Positions 1 to 7,330 of a stretch of 11,094 bases of DNA are shown here, one piece after another; position 1 is the stretch's first letter; every line of letters starts with the position of its first letter. Location of the stretch: contig CAYPTH010000103.1 in the NCBI GenBank assembly GCA_964413635.1, forward strand, positions 1 to 11,094. Reading direction: 5' to 3'. The notes below the pieces were generated by a model. That model saw only the letters and a program-made list of their open reading frames with translations, ran no database searches and had not been told where the DNA came from. The position numbers were made by a program, and so were the translations under genes. The stretch is from CAYFQV01 sp964413635 (lineage in GTDB: Bacteria > Spirochaetota > Spirochaetia > DSM-27196 > PWMO01).

Positions 1-833
1 GCGGATAGCCAGTCGCGGGGAATGTAGAGATTCCCATTCTCGTCGCGCAGACCGTGCTGCTCCAGGCTCGGGCCAACCGCTTCCCGGAGCGCCTTGGCGG
101 CAATGTCGGGCCGGTAGCCGTGCAGAGCGCCGGCGGCGTATTGCGAGAATCCGCTGATGTTCTCCCACGCCGACTTGTAGAGGCGGGCGGCAACCTTGTG
201 CAGGTCTCGCACGGCGAATCCAACGCGTTGCAACAGAAGCTGATAGTGATCGCGATCTTGGAAGGTGCTTGCGTTGGGCCGTTCCTGCTTGTCGCGCTTC
301 GCTCCGAGCTCCCTGAGCGTGCGGACGGCGTTGGCAATCTGGGCGCGGTAGAACGGCATGGACTCCGGCGGACGCGACTCGGCCGAAAAGGCGGAGTTGA
401 AGAAGAACCAACCCCCGGGTTTGAGGGCGCGCCTCACGTTCCGCAGAGCTCGCTCTTGAGTCTCCTCATCCAGATAGTGGATGCCGTTGCCCCACATGGC
501 GAGGTCCACGCTGTTCTCCGGCACATCCATATCCTCGATACTGCTTTGAACCAGCTCGAGGCTCGCAACACGCGGGCGCAAGCGCTCACCGGCTATCTCG
601 AGCGCCTCGTGACTCTGATCGACGCAGGTGATCGCCGGCTGCTTCCAGCCGTCGGGTAGGTTGTCCAAGAAGATCTGAACCATGGTGCCGACGCCGGTTG
701 CAAGATCCAGAACTCTCCCGATCTGCTTCGTGCCGGCTTCGACAATGGTGTGGATCCACTGCTGGATTATCGTCTCGTTGACGCGACGGTACTCCTCAGT
801 ATCTGCAAATGGCTCATAGATGAACTCGGCCAT
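1..833 (-). CDS. Class I SAM-dependent methyltransferase (C-terminus cut by window edge)
   Basis: The frame is open from ATG at 833 to the left edge, giving 277 codons and no stop. The N-terminal half is a typical class I Rossmann methyltransferase: motif I VLDLATGVG at residues 41-49 binds SAM, the acidic VDQS follows at 71-74 (Asp72), and the post-strand motif LKPGGWFFF sits at about 137-145. The C-terminal half (about 150-277) is alpha-rich and probably shapes the acceptor pocket; I cannot name the acceptor. The start is well supported: a strong GGAGG lies 6 nt upstream, inside the last codons of fabF, and only 2 nt separate the fabF stop from this ATG, so translational coupling is likely. 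Placement after fabG and fabF suggests an acyl, polyketide or lipid substrate, but that is inference from context. UbiE-like or unrelated small-molecule methyltransferases are alternatives. Confidence 0.88.
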   Translation of the reverse strand, partial: MAEFIYEPFADTEEYRRVNETIIQQWIHTIVEAGTKQIGRVLDLATGVGTMVQIFLDNLPDGWKQPAITCVDQSHEALEIAGERLRPRVASLELVQSSIEDMDVPENSVDLAMWGNGIHYLDEETQERALRNVRRALKPGGWFFFNSAFSAESRPPESMPFYRAQIANAVRTLRELGAKRDKQERPNASTFQDRDHYQLLLQRVGFAVRDLHKVAARLYKSAWENISGFSQYAAGALHGYRPDIAAKALREAVGPSLEQHGLRDENGNLYIPRDWLS

Positions 834-835
834 AT

Positions 836-2095
836 CTATCCTCCGTAGGGTTGGAAGGCCAGGCACGAACAGTGCCCGCCAAATCCGAATGAATTGGAAA
901 GAACGGCTCCGCCACCGGTTTGGCGCGGCTGCCCGGCAACCACGTCGATATCACACTCCGGATCCGGCGTGTCGTAGTTGATGGTCGGAGGTATCCACCC
1001 CGTTTCCACAACCTTTGCACAAATCAATGCTTCAAGTCCGCCCGCGGCACCTCCGAGGTGGCCGGTCATGGACTTCGTGGAGCTCACCGGCACGGACGAA
1101 CGGCCGGTGCCGTTTCCGGGGAACATCTGCCTGATGACCGAGCTCTCGACCTTATCGTTGAGCGGCGTCGATGTGCCGTGGGCGTTGATGTAGGCCACGT
1201 CGGTGCCGTTGAGGCCGGCATTGCGAAGCGCTCCGGTGATTGCCCGGGCGGCCCCGCGCCCCTCGGGGTCGGGCGCGGTAATGTGATACGCGTCGCTCGC
1301 CGCGGCATAACCGGCCAACTCAGCAATGATTGTCGCGCCGCGCTTGAGAGCGTACTCCTCACGTTCCAGTACCAGGACGGCCGCTCCCTCGGAAAGCACG
1401 AAGCCATTGCGATTCTTGTCGAAAGGACGCGAGGCCGTTTTTGGCGTCTCGTTGGCAGTGCTGCACAGAGCGTGGGCCTGCTCGAAGCCGGCAACGCAAA
1501 TGGGTATGATGGCGGCCTCGCTTCCGCCGGCGACCATTACATTCGCGCGGCCGCCTCGAATCATGTCCATTGCGACCCCAACCGCATCCGCGGCGGAGGA
1601 GCACGCCGAGACCGTCGCGAAACTCGGGCCCCACGCGCCAAGGTGCATGGAAACCACGCCACTCGCAGCGTTGGGCATGAGCATCGGTACCGTGAAGGGA
1701 TTCACTCGACGCGGGCCCTTGGTCCGAACCGTGTAGGCCTGATCCACCAGGGTCGTGGCGCCGCCAATCCCGGAAGCGATTACCGTACCGACGTCGAAGC
1801 GTGCATCGTCATCCAGCTCTATCCCCGCCTGCTCCCACGCCTCCTGGGCGGCGATGAGGGCCAACTGACTGAAGCGGTCCAGCTTTCGCGCCTCTTTCTT
1901 GCCGATGCGCTCGGCCAGGTCTATGCCGGTCACTTCTCCGGCAATGTGGGTCTTCAGTTCCCACGCTTCCGGGTCGAAGGCGGTGATTCGATCTATCCCA
2001 CTCGTGCCGGCCAGGAGCCGTTCCCACGTTTCCGCTACGTTGTTCCCCACCGGATTGACTGTTCCCAATCCCGTGACGACCACCTTATCGTTCAT
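836..2095 (-). CDS. fabF: 3-oxoacyl-[ACP] synthase II (KAS II, FabF family)
   Basis: Condensing enzyme of type II fatty acid synthesis, which extends acyl-ACP with malonyl-ACP in the cytoplasm. From the chosen ATG it is 419 residues, close to the usual 410-415. The Cys-His-His triad is intact: Cys165 in VSACSSA, His306 in NAHGTSTP, His346 in KSMTGHLGGAAG, with Lys341 beside it; the C-terminal NSFGFGGH motif is at 401-408. I start at MNDKVVVTGLG (2095) rather than at an upstream ATG (2119), because GAGGAG lies 9 nt before it and homologues begin at this point. It lies 31 bp after fabG and 2 bp before the methyltransferase, so the three form one operon. The triad shows a true decarboxylating ketosynthase, not a chain-length-factor-like subunit. 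Whether it serves housekeeping fatty acids or a specialised product cannot be told from the sequence. Confidence 0.95.
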   Translation of the reverse strand: MNDKVVVTGLGTVNPVGNNVAETWERLLAGTSGIDRITAFDPEAWELKTHIAGEVTGIDLAERIGKKEARKLDRFSQLALIAAQEAWEQAGIELDDDARFDVGTVIASGIGGATTLVDQAYTVRTKGPRRVNPFTVPMLMPNAASGVVSMHLGAWGPSFATVSACSSAADAVGVAMDMIRGGRANVMVAGGSEAAIIPICVAGFEQAHALCSTANETPKTASRPFDKNRNGFVLSEGAAVLVLEREEYALKRGATIIAELAGYAAASDAYHITAPDPEGRGAARAITGALRNAGLNGTDVAYINAHGTSTPLNDKVESSVIRQMFPGNGTGRSSVPVSSTKSMTGHLGGAAGGLEALICAKVVETGWIPPTINYDTPDPECDIDVVAGQPRQTGGGAVLSNSFGFGGHCSCLAFQPYGG

Positions 2096-2126
2096 CTCTG
2101 CGATCTCCTCACTCGGCATCGGCTTG

Positions 2127-2897
2127 CTATCGCTTCACCAGCCCGCCGTCCACATGAATGCTCTGCCCGGTGATCCCGGCGGCTTTATCGGAGGCCAGAA
2201 AGGTCACAAGATGCGCAACGTCCGCTCCGCTCACGAATCGGCCCGTGGCCGACTGTGTAGAAACATACTCTTTTACGAGCTCGCTTGCACCCTCTGTGAG
2301 CTCGGTTTCCACAAATCCAGGATTGACCGTGTTGACCGTGATACCGCGACGGCCGTACTCCTGTGCCAGGGAGCGCGTCATCCCCTCCAGTCCCGCTTTC
2401 GCGGCGGTGTAGTTGACCTGTCCGGCAAGACCGACGGCAGCGGCAATGCTTCCAATGTTGATGATACGGCCCCACGACGCTTTCATCATGATGCGGAGAG
2501 CCAGCTGTGCCAGGCGGAACGGCGCCGTGAGATCGAGCTCGACGACCTGGTCCCACTCCTCGCGCATGCGGAGCGCCAGGGTGTCCCGGGTGGCTCCGGC
2601 GTTGTTTACCAGGATGTCCAGCGCTCCAAAATGCTCCTGCACCTGGCCAATGAAGCGCTCACGCGCCTCGGCCTCCGTAATATCGGCCTGGACGACCAAG
2701 GGTCGCCGACCGATCTCCCCTTCCACCTCGGCGGCGGTCTCTTCCGCCCGCTCCCGCTGCGTACGGTAGCAGAAGGCAACGTCACAGCCCGCCTCAGATA
2801 GGGCGGCGACAATCGCTTTCCCAAGCCCACGGCTTCCGCCGGTGACCGCTGCAACTCGGCGGCGAGTGGCGGCGGCGCCTGGGGTCTGCATGTGCAT
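2127..2897 (-). CDS. fabG: 3-oxoacyl-[ACP] reductase (FabG-type SDR)
   Basis: NADPH-dependent short-chain dehydrogenase that reduces 3-oxoacyl-ACP after each condensation. From the chosen start it has 256 residues. Visible motifs are the nucleotide-binding TGGSRGLG (19-26), NNAG (98-101), and the catalytic Ser150, Tyr163 and Lys167 (YTAAK). PGFVETELT and the terminal GQSIHVDGG are also FabG-like. Four in-frame ATGs lie at the 5' end (2918, 2912, 2897, 2891). I prefer 2897 because AGAGGG stands 5 nt before it, while 2918 has no ribosome binding site. This is the first gene of the fabG-fabF-methyltransferase operon, read from the spacer shared with fabI. Family membership is secure; the exact substrate is inferred from the FabF neighbour, since many SDRs look like this. 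Confidence 0.92.
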   Translation of the reverse strand: MHMQTPGAAATRRRVAAVTGGSRGLGKAIVAALSEAGCDVAFCYRTQRERAEETAAEVEGEIGRRPLVVQADITEAEARERFIGQVQEHFGALDILVNNAGATRDTLALRMREEWDQVVELDLTAPFRLAQLALRIMMKASWGRIINIGSIAAAVGLAGQVNYTAAKAGLEGMTRSLAQEYGRRGITVNTVNPGFVETELTEGASELVKEYVSTQSATGRFVSGADVAHLVTFLASDKAAGITGQSIHVDGGLVKR

Positions 2898-2982
2898 ACT
2901 ATCCCTCTGCATATTCATTTAGCATACATGATACGATCGCTTCGATTCTACCCGGTTCCTGCGAACAACGAAGGAGAGCCCA
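2898..2982. promoter_or_regulatory. Divergent promoter region between fabG and fabI
   Basis: This 85-bp spacer must hold the promoters of both the fabG operon (leftward) and fabI (rightward), unless read-through occurs. It is more AT-rich in the middle (about 2910-2950) than the flanking genes. A TANNNT-type -10 candidate, TACGAT, lies at 2932-2937 on the plus strand and TATGCT at 2921-2926 on the minus strand, but neither has a convincing -35, so I do not assign exact promoters. An ATCG/CGAT dyad with a 3-nt centre is present around 2935-2945. The fabI ribosome binding site AAGGAG is at 2971-2976. Confidence 0.5.
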
Positions 2983-3753
2983 ATGAGCCTACTCGATGGA
3001 AAAACCGCACTCATCTTTGGAATTGCCAACGAGCGGTCGATCGCCTGGGGCATCGCAAAGCAACTCTACGGTCAGGGGGCCCGCATTGCCCTATCCTATG
3101 CCTCCGAACAGCTCGAGCGACGGGTACTGGCCCTCGCAGAGCAGGTCGAAAGCGATTTCGTGCGCCGCTGCGACTTGTCCGATGATGCCGAAATCGCCGA
3201 GCTCTTCGCACAGGCCGAAGCCGAGCTCGGCCGGATCGATGTGTTGGTCCACGCCGTGGCCTACGCTCCACGCGAAGCCCTCGGCGGGGCCTTCAGCGCG
3301 ACTGCTCGCGACCACTTCGCGGTTGCCATGGATATCAGCGTCTACACCTTGATTGCGGTAACGAGGGCCGCGCTCCCACTCATGGGGGACGAGGGATCAA
3401 TCATGACCGTCACCTACTACGGCGGAGAGAAGGTGGCTCCAAACTACAACGTAATGGGCGTTGCCAAGGCCGCTCTGGAGTCGACTGTACGCTACTTAGC
3501 GGCGGAGCTCGGGGAGCGCGGCATTCGGGTCAACGCCATATCGGCGGGTCCCATTCGGACGCTCTCCGCAGCCGGCGTAAGCGGTTTCAAGCAAGCCTAC
3601 CGCGACTTCCCCGGCCACGCGCCCTTGCAGCGAAACGTCGCCGCCGAAGACGTGGGCAATGCGGCGGTGTGGCTTGCCGGCGATCTCTCCCGGAACACCA
3701 CGGGCGACGTGCTGTTCGTCGACGCCGGTGCAAATATCATGGGTGTGTTGTGA
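2983..3753 (+). CDS. fabI: Enoyl-[ACP] reductase (NADH type, FabI)
   Basis: Carries out the last, committing step of each fatty-acid elongation cycle, reducing trans-2-enoyl-ACP; this is the triclosan-target family. The 256 residues match the usual 255-262. Diagnostic features are the altered nucleotide loop GIANERSIAWGIA (13-25), which separates FabI from FabG-type SDRs, and the catalytic pattern Tyr145/146 and Tyr155-x6-Lys162 in NYNVMGVAKA. The segment HAVAYAP (90-96) lines the cofactor/inhibitor pocket; position 93 is Ala as in many FabI proteins. AAGGAG lies 6 nt before ATG 2983. It is divergent from fabG across 85 bp and its stop is only 9 bp from the stop of the convergent uup gene, with no intrinsic terminator visible between them. 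Function is assigned with high confidence. Confidence 0.96.
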   Translation: MSLLDGKTALIFGIANERSIAWGIAKQLYGQGARIALSYASEQLERRVLALAEQVESDFVRRCDLSDDAEIAELFAQAEAELGRIDVLVHAVAYAPREALGGAFSATARDHFAVAMDISVYTLIAVTRAALPLMGDEGSIMTVTYYGGEKVAPNYNVMGVAKAALESTVRYLAAELGERGIRVNAISAGPIRTLSAAGVSGFKQAYRDFPGHAPLQRNVAAEDVGNAAVWLAGDLSRNTTGDVLFVDAGANIMGVL

Positions 3754-3762
3754 AGCTCGCCG

Positions 3763-5682
3763 TCAGCCCTTGCCCTGCTCCCGCAGAAGCTCCAACTCCT
3801 CCCAGCGCTCATAGGCGGCGCTAAGCTCTTGGTCCACCGCTTCGAGCCGCGCGGTGTGCTTCTGCACGGTGCCGCCGTCGTCCCGGCGGTAGAGCTCCGG
3901 ATCGGCGAGGCTCTCGTGTAGTTCCGTGCGCTCCGTTTCGAGGGCGGTGATCCGATCCGGCAGCGCCTCGAGCTCCCGTTCCTGCTTGTACGTGAGCTTG
4001 GGGGGCTTGTCGGTACGCGGCTTGCCCCGGCCCGGCGCTGCACCGCCGTCGGACGCCTCGGCGGCGCGCCCCCCGGACGCCTCGGCGGCGCGCAGCGACT
4101 CCTCCCGGGCGCGCCAGTCGGAGTAGCCACCGGAGTACTCACGCACGGTGCCGTCACCGGGAAGCACCAGGCATTCGCTAACTACGTTGTCCAGGAACTC
4201 CCGGTCGTGGCTGACAAGGAGAATCGTCCCATCGTAGTCGAGAAGCAGATCCTCCAGCAGCTCCAAGGTCTCGGTGTCCAGGTCGTTGGTCGGCTCGTCC
4301 AGCACCAGCAGGTTCGAGGGCCGCGCGAAGAGCTTTGCCAGCAGCAGCCGATTCATCTCGCCACCGGAGACAGCGCCGGCGGGTTTGCGCATCTCCGCCT
4401 CGGTAAAGAGAAAATCCTTGAGGTAGCCGATGAGGTGCCGCTCCCGACCGTTCTGTCGCACCCGGTCGTACCCACCGCCGACGTTGTCGTAGATGCTCGC
4501 GTTGAGATCGATGTGCCGGCGCAGCTGGTCGAAGTAGACGATTTCCAGATTGGTCCCGTGGCGCACCTGCCCGGCGTCGGGAGCCAAATCGCCGAGGAGA
4601 AGCCGTACCAAGGTGGTCTTCCCGCTCCCGTTCGGGCCCACAATCCCGACCCGGTCACCCCGGGCGATCGTGGTCGAGAGCTGTGAAACAATGGGGCGCT
4701 CGCCGTAGCCGAAGCGCAGTCCTTTCGTCTCAACGACGAGCTTTCCCGACCGCTCGGCCCCTTCAATGGCCATCCGGGCGGTCCCCTGTCTTTGCCGCCG
4801 TTGGCGGTGCTCTTCCCGCATGGCCTCGAGACGACGGACCCGCCCCTCGTTCCGCCTTCGTCTGGCCTTCACGCCTTTGCGGAGCCAGACCTCCTCCTCG
4901 GCGAGCTTCCGGTCGAACTCTCGGCGCTGCGATTCCTCGGCGTCGAGCTCCTGCCGGCGCCGTTGCACAAAGCTGTCCCAGTCGGTTTCGGCGTCGTGGA
5001 GACGGCCCCGGTCGATCTCAGCAACGCGGGTCGTGAAGCGCCGGGCGAGGGCGCGGTCGTGGGTCACCATGACAATGGCGCGCTTCTCCGATCGGGAGAG
5101 ACGGACGAGGTAGTCCTCGAGCCAGATCATGGTCTCGATGTCGAGGTGATTCGTCGGCTCGTCGAGAAGGAGCACATCCGCCCCACCGGCGAGGGTCCGG
5201 GCAAGCAGCACCCGTCGGAGAACGCCGCCGGAGGCGGTCTCGAGGGGAGTCTCCGGTGGCACGGCGAGACGGGTGAGGAACTGCTCCGCGGCCAAGCGAG
5301 GCTCCGCCGATGCGGCGCCGGCGTGAGCCGCGTCTCCGGGATGTGACGGAGTCGCTGCATCGAGGGCCGTCCCGGCGAGCCCTGAGGGCATCGTCTGATG
5401 CAGGAAGGAAAGCTGCGCGCCCTTCTGCAGACTCACGCGCCCCGAATCGGGGGTGAGCTCCCCGGCGGCAATACGCATGAGCGTGGACTTACCGCAGCCG
5501 TTGCGGCCGACCAGCGTGATGCGGTCGCCGGGGCGGACGTGGAAGGTTACGCCGTCGAGCAGTGCCTCGCCGGCAATGGAATACGAGACGTCATGAATAC
5601 CGAGTAGTACCAAGCGGGCGTACAACCCGCGCCGGGCCACCGGGACCTCGCGGGTCTTCTCCTTCGTCAATGTGTTTGCCAC
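3763..5682 (-). CDS. uup: ABC-F family ATPase, Uup type
   Basis: Soluble protein with two fused ABC ATPase domains and no membrane segments. Uup proteins of E. coli act on the ribosome and on branched recombination intermediates; loss raises precise transposon excision. Domain 1 has Walker A GRNGCGKS (59-66), a slightly off signature ASGGVLRR (about 150) and LLLDEPTNHLD (171-181). A basic linker with RKLAEEEVWLRKGVKARRRRN (about 258-278) is characteristic of Uup. Domain 2 has GPNGSGKT (349-356), VSGGEMNR (438-445) and LVLDEPTNDLD (459-469). A Gly/Ala-rich spacer (about 533-556) leads to a charged C-terminal coiled coil (about 563-637), like the Uup DNA-binding tail. The 639-residue length fits Uup (about 635). 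The start is unsure: 5682 is a GTG without a ribosome binding site; GTG at 5640, with CGAGG 5 nt before it, is a good alternative and would drop 14 residues that homologues lack. Confidence 0.9.
   Translation of the reverse strand: MANTLTKEKTREVPVARRGLYARLVLLGIHDVSYSIAGEALLDGVTFHVRPGDRITLVGRNGCGKSTLMRIAAGELTPDSGRVSLQKGAQLSFLHQTMPSGLAGTALDAATPSHPGDAAHAGAASAEPRLAAEQFLTRLAVPPETPLETASGGVLRRVLLARTLAGGADVLLLDEPTNHLDIETMIWLEDYLVRLSRSEKRAIVMVTHDRALARRFTTRVAEIDRGRLHDAETDWDSFVQRRRQELDAEESQRREFDRKLAEEEVWLRKGVKARRRRNEGRVRRLEAMREEHRQRRQRQGTARMAIEGAERSGKLVVETKGLRFGYGERPIVSQLSTTIARGDRVGIVGPNGSGKTTLVRLLLGDLAPDAGQVRHGTNLEIVYFDQLRRHIDLNASIYDNVGGGYDRVRQNGRERHLIGYLKDFLFTEAEMRKPAGAVSGGEMNRLLLAKLFARPSNLLVLDEPTNDLDTETLELLEDLLLDYDGTILLVSHDREFLDNVVSECLVLPGDGTVREYSGGYSDWRAREESLRAAEASGGRAAEASDGGAAPGRGKPRTDKPPKLTYKQERELEALPDRITALETERTELHESLADPELYRRDDGGTVQKHTARLEAVDQELSAAYERWEELELLREQGKG
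4051..4093 (-). repeat. Two 19-bp perfect direct repeats inside uup
   Basis: The 19-bp unit GGACGCCTCGGCGGCGCGC occurs at 4051-4069 and again at 4075-4093, a period of 24 bp or eight codons. It encodes the twice-used RAAEAS segment in the Gly/Ala-rich spacer between the second ATPase domain and the C-terminal coiled coil of Uup. In-frame gain or loss of a unit would change spacer length by eight residues without breaking the reading frame, so this is a plausible length-variable site. Confidence 0.85.
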
Positions 5683-5887
5683 TTCGCGGACGGAACGGCC
5701 TTACTCTCGCACAAAACACCGAAGGATTGAAGGCACCGGCGGCGGCAAAGCCGCCCGACGTGTACGAGGCATCCCGCCGACTGCGCACGGGAAGGCCGGC
5801 GCACCTTCACCGCCGTGGGATCCGATCACGTGTACATTGGACACCAAGGACGCCTCGATTAATCACGTGCCTTGTCAGGCGCGCCCG
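5683..5887. other. Intergenic spacer upstream of uup
   Basis: This 205-bp gap separates the end of the beta-barrel gene from the uup start and must carry the uup promoter if the two are not co-transcribed; I see no clear -35/-10 pair. It holds a perfect 6-bp hairpin with a 3-nt loop (GGCGGC-AAA-GCCGCC, 5741-5755) that would lie in the uup leader; it has no T-run, so it is not an intrinsic terminator. Two copies of ATCACGTG (5825-5832 and 5862-5869), 37 bp apart, contain the palindrome CACGTG and might be protein sites. No small gene with a ribosome binding site is evident. Confidence 0.4.
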
Positions 5888-6490
5888 TCAGGGGGATCCA
5901 AGGCGCGACTGGTTGTCCTCGATCACCAGGTTGATTCCGAGCCCAACATAGGGTCGCACCGTAAAGACCGACGGCGCGTCATCAACACCGAATCGAAGGA
6001 AATCATAGCGCAGGAGCGTACCGGCCGCGAAATGGAGAGCAGAGCCAAGGTCCACCTTGGCACCGAGGTCTCCGCCAAAACCGAGGAGGTAGCCAGTGTC
6101 TCCCTCCGGATCTACGCTCACGCCGACGTTTGGCCCGATGCCACCCCGCAAGCTAAATGATTCAGCCAGGTCGTACCGAAGTCCGAGCCCGAGAATCATT
6201 GAAACGGTGATAGGGACATCCACCACATCCGTCGTGCCCCCGACCGAGACGGGCGCAAGCGGTCCAAACATCGTGGCGTCCGTAAACCATCCAGCATTGC
6301 GCTCGATCCGGAATCGATAGGCGCTCACGCCCACCACGCCGATCCGCACCGGCGGCGTGTCTCTTGTCTCTTGGGACGCCACATGCGCGCGCTGAGACCC
6401 GAGCGCAAAGAGCCCCCAACTCTCCTGTTGGCCGAACGCAGCCGCTGCAATAATCAATAACACTCCCGCAAGCGCGATTGTCCTTCGCAT
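5888..6490 (-). CDS. Small secreted outer-membrane beta-barrel-like protein
   Basis: A 200-residue protein with an obvious signal peptide: MRRT, a hydrophobic core LAGVLLIIAAAAF, and likely cleavage near FGQQ (about 19-22). The mature part shows alternating hydrophobic/polar stretches with aromatic and glycine-rich turns, for example VRIGVVGVSAYRFRIER, VPITVSMILGLGLRYDL, FSLRGGIGPNVGVSVD, LHFAAGTLLRYDFLRFG and FTVRPYVGLGINLVIE. This pattern is typical of 6-8-stranded outer-membrane barrels (OmpW/OmpA-barrel-like), but I recognise no named family. GGAGG lies 5 nt before ATG 6490. It is the second gene after the lipoprotein, 69 bp downstream on the same strand, so both probably depend on the sigma-54-type promoter at 7331-7346. 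The role may be envelope structure or sensing; this is inferred. Confidence 0.8.
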   Translation of the reverse strand: MRRTIALAGVLLIIAAAAFGQQESWGLFALGSQRAHVASQETRDTPPVRIGVVGVSAYRFRIERNAGWFTDATMFGPLAPVSVGGTTDVVDVPITVSMILGLGLRYDLAESFSLRGGIGPNVGVSVDPEGDTGYLLGFGGDLGAKVDLGSALHFAAGTLLRYDFLRFGVDDAPSVFTVRPYVGLGINLVIEDNQSRLGSP

Positions 6491-6517
6491 TTAAGCCTCC
6501 CTCTGCTGTTTCGTTCG

Positions 6518-6559
6518 TGGTCCCCCGGGCGACCGGCGTCTCTGGGGCGACCGGCCCCA
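6518..6559 (-). repeat. Intercistronic GC-rich direct repeat and hairpins
   Basis: Directly after the lipoprotein stop, GGGCGACCGGC occurs twice (6527-6537 and 6545-6555, 18 bp apart). The right copy is part of a TGGGG/CCCCA hairpin (6543-6559) and the left copy part of an imperfect GGTC-CCC/GGG-GACC hairpin (6519-6534). No T-run follows on the minus strand, so a classic terminator is unlikely. An element that stabilises or processes mRNA between lipoprotein and barrel, or partly attenuates, would fit this position. Confidence 0.5.
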
Positions 6560-7309
6560 TCAGGGACCGGTGTAGTTGACCTTTGTCGGAATGTCGCTGA
6601 CAAACGAGCGATTGCTCTCACCGGCCAATGGATCACCCTGGAACACGAGGTTTCGGTCATCGCCCGTGTTGGTGACTTCGTAGTTCATCTTCGGCTCCTC
6701 GTAGTACCCCTCGAGGGTCGTCGGATCAACCTCGGTGGAGTCGATCATTTCTTTTTTCAGCGTGTTCCAGCCGAAGATGAGGGAATCGATGTCGTAGCCC
6801 AGGTCGGCGTAGACTTGCTCGATGTACGCCAAGTACGCCTCTGTGTAGGCCTCGGCAGTTTCTTCGTACTGTTCGGTGAACTCCTTCTCGGTTACCCATT
6901 CATCAAAGGTGAACGCGGACTGCGGCGGCACGAAGGGCGTTCCTGAGTACAAGCTCAACAGGTCCGCGGCGGCGGAGATCTCCGAGAAGTCCAGGGACTC
7001 CTCGATTGAAGCAAAGTCCTCCTCCTCCAAATACATGAGCGAGGTTTGAAGACGCAAGGTGTTGTTGAAGCCCCGAGTGACGGTACCGGTGGTAACCGGA
7101 CCCTCCGCCCCTTCGTCGAGAAGGAAGGTGTTGTCTTTGAGCACAAATGTGAGGTTCGCCGATTCGGTGCGCCATTCGTCGGCGTATTCCTGTTCCAGAG
7201 TGTCGTTTGCGTACTCGTCGAACTCGAAGTTGCCCCCCAGTAGGTTACAGCCCACAAGGCCGAGTGTGACGAGCAGGAAAACAGAGAACATCATGATATG
7301 TCGCTGCAT
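6560..7309 (-). CDS. Acidic lipoprotein of unknown function
   Basis: A 249-residue protein with a type II signal peptide: hydrophobic FSVFLLVTLGLVG followed by the lipobox L-V-G-C with Cys21 as the lipidation site. Residue +2 is Asn, not Asp. The mature protein is strongly acidic. Residues about 50-105 (LTFVLKDNTFLLDE... TTGTVTRGFNNTLRLQ) have the short-strand, glycine-turn rhythm seen in lipocalin-like lipoproteins with a Thr-Gly-Thr turn; a Glu/Tyr-rich helical part follows (about 135-180). I do not recognise a named family. An excellent GGAGGT with a 6-nt spacer precedes ATG 7309. It is the first gene of a two-gene operon with the beta-barrel protein, and a -24/-12 promoter lies just upstream, so sigma-54 control is predicted. 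Confidence 0.85.
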   Translation of the reverse strand: MQRHIMMFSVFLLVTLGLVGCNLLGGNFEFDEYANDTLEQEYADEWRTESANLTFVLKDNTFLLDEGAEGPVTTGTVTRGFNNTLRLQTSLMYLEEEDFASIEESLDFSEISAAADLLSLYSGTPFVPPQSAFTFDEWVTEKEFTEQYEETAEAYTEAYLAYIEQVYADLGYDIDSLIFGWNTLKKEMIDSTEVDPTTLEGYYEEPKMNYEVTNTGDDRNLVFQGDPLAGESNRSFVSDIPTKVNYTGP

Positions 7310-7330
7310 AGATTACCTCCGCTTATCACA

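Noticed and set aside
54..659. Open frame of 201 codons on the plus strand
   Set aside because: It is antisense to the methyltransferase, whose SAM motifs are clear; no motif supports the plus-strand reading.
920..2173. Long open frame (417 codons) on the plus strand opposite fabF
   Set aside because: It lies antisense to a fabF with an intact catalytic triad, has low-complexity Arg/Gly/Ala-rich content with no recognisable motif, and is explained by GC-rich codon bias.
2898..2918. Upstream ATGs for fabG at 2918 and 2912
   Set aside because: No ribosome binding site precedes them; AGAGGG is correctly placed for the ATG at 2897.
2919..2938. Resemblance of the fabG/fabI spacer to a FapR operator
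   Set aside because: A few blocks (TTAG and TGATAC) resemble it, but the spacing is wrong by two bases and the second half is degenerate; probably chance.
5741..5755. Perfect 6-bp hairpin read as a terminator after the barrel gene
   Set aside because: It is more than 130 bp past the stop codon and has no T-run; noted only as a leader hairpin of uup.
5862..5878. GGCACGTG on the minus strand as a -24 element for uup
   Set aside because: The -24 half is good, but the -12 position reads TAAT rather than TTGC.
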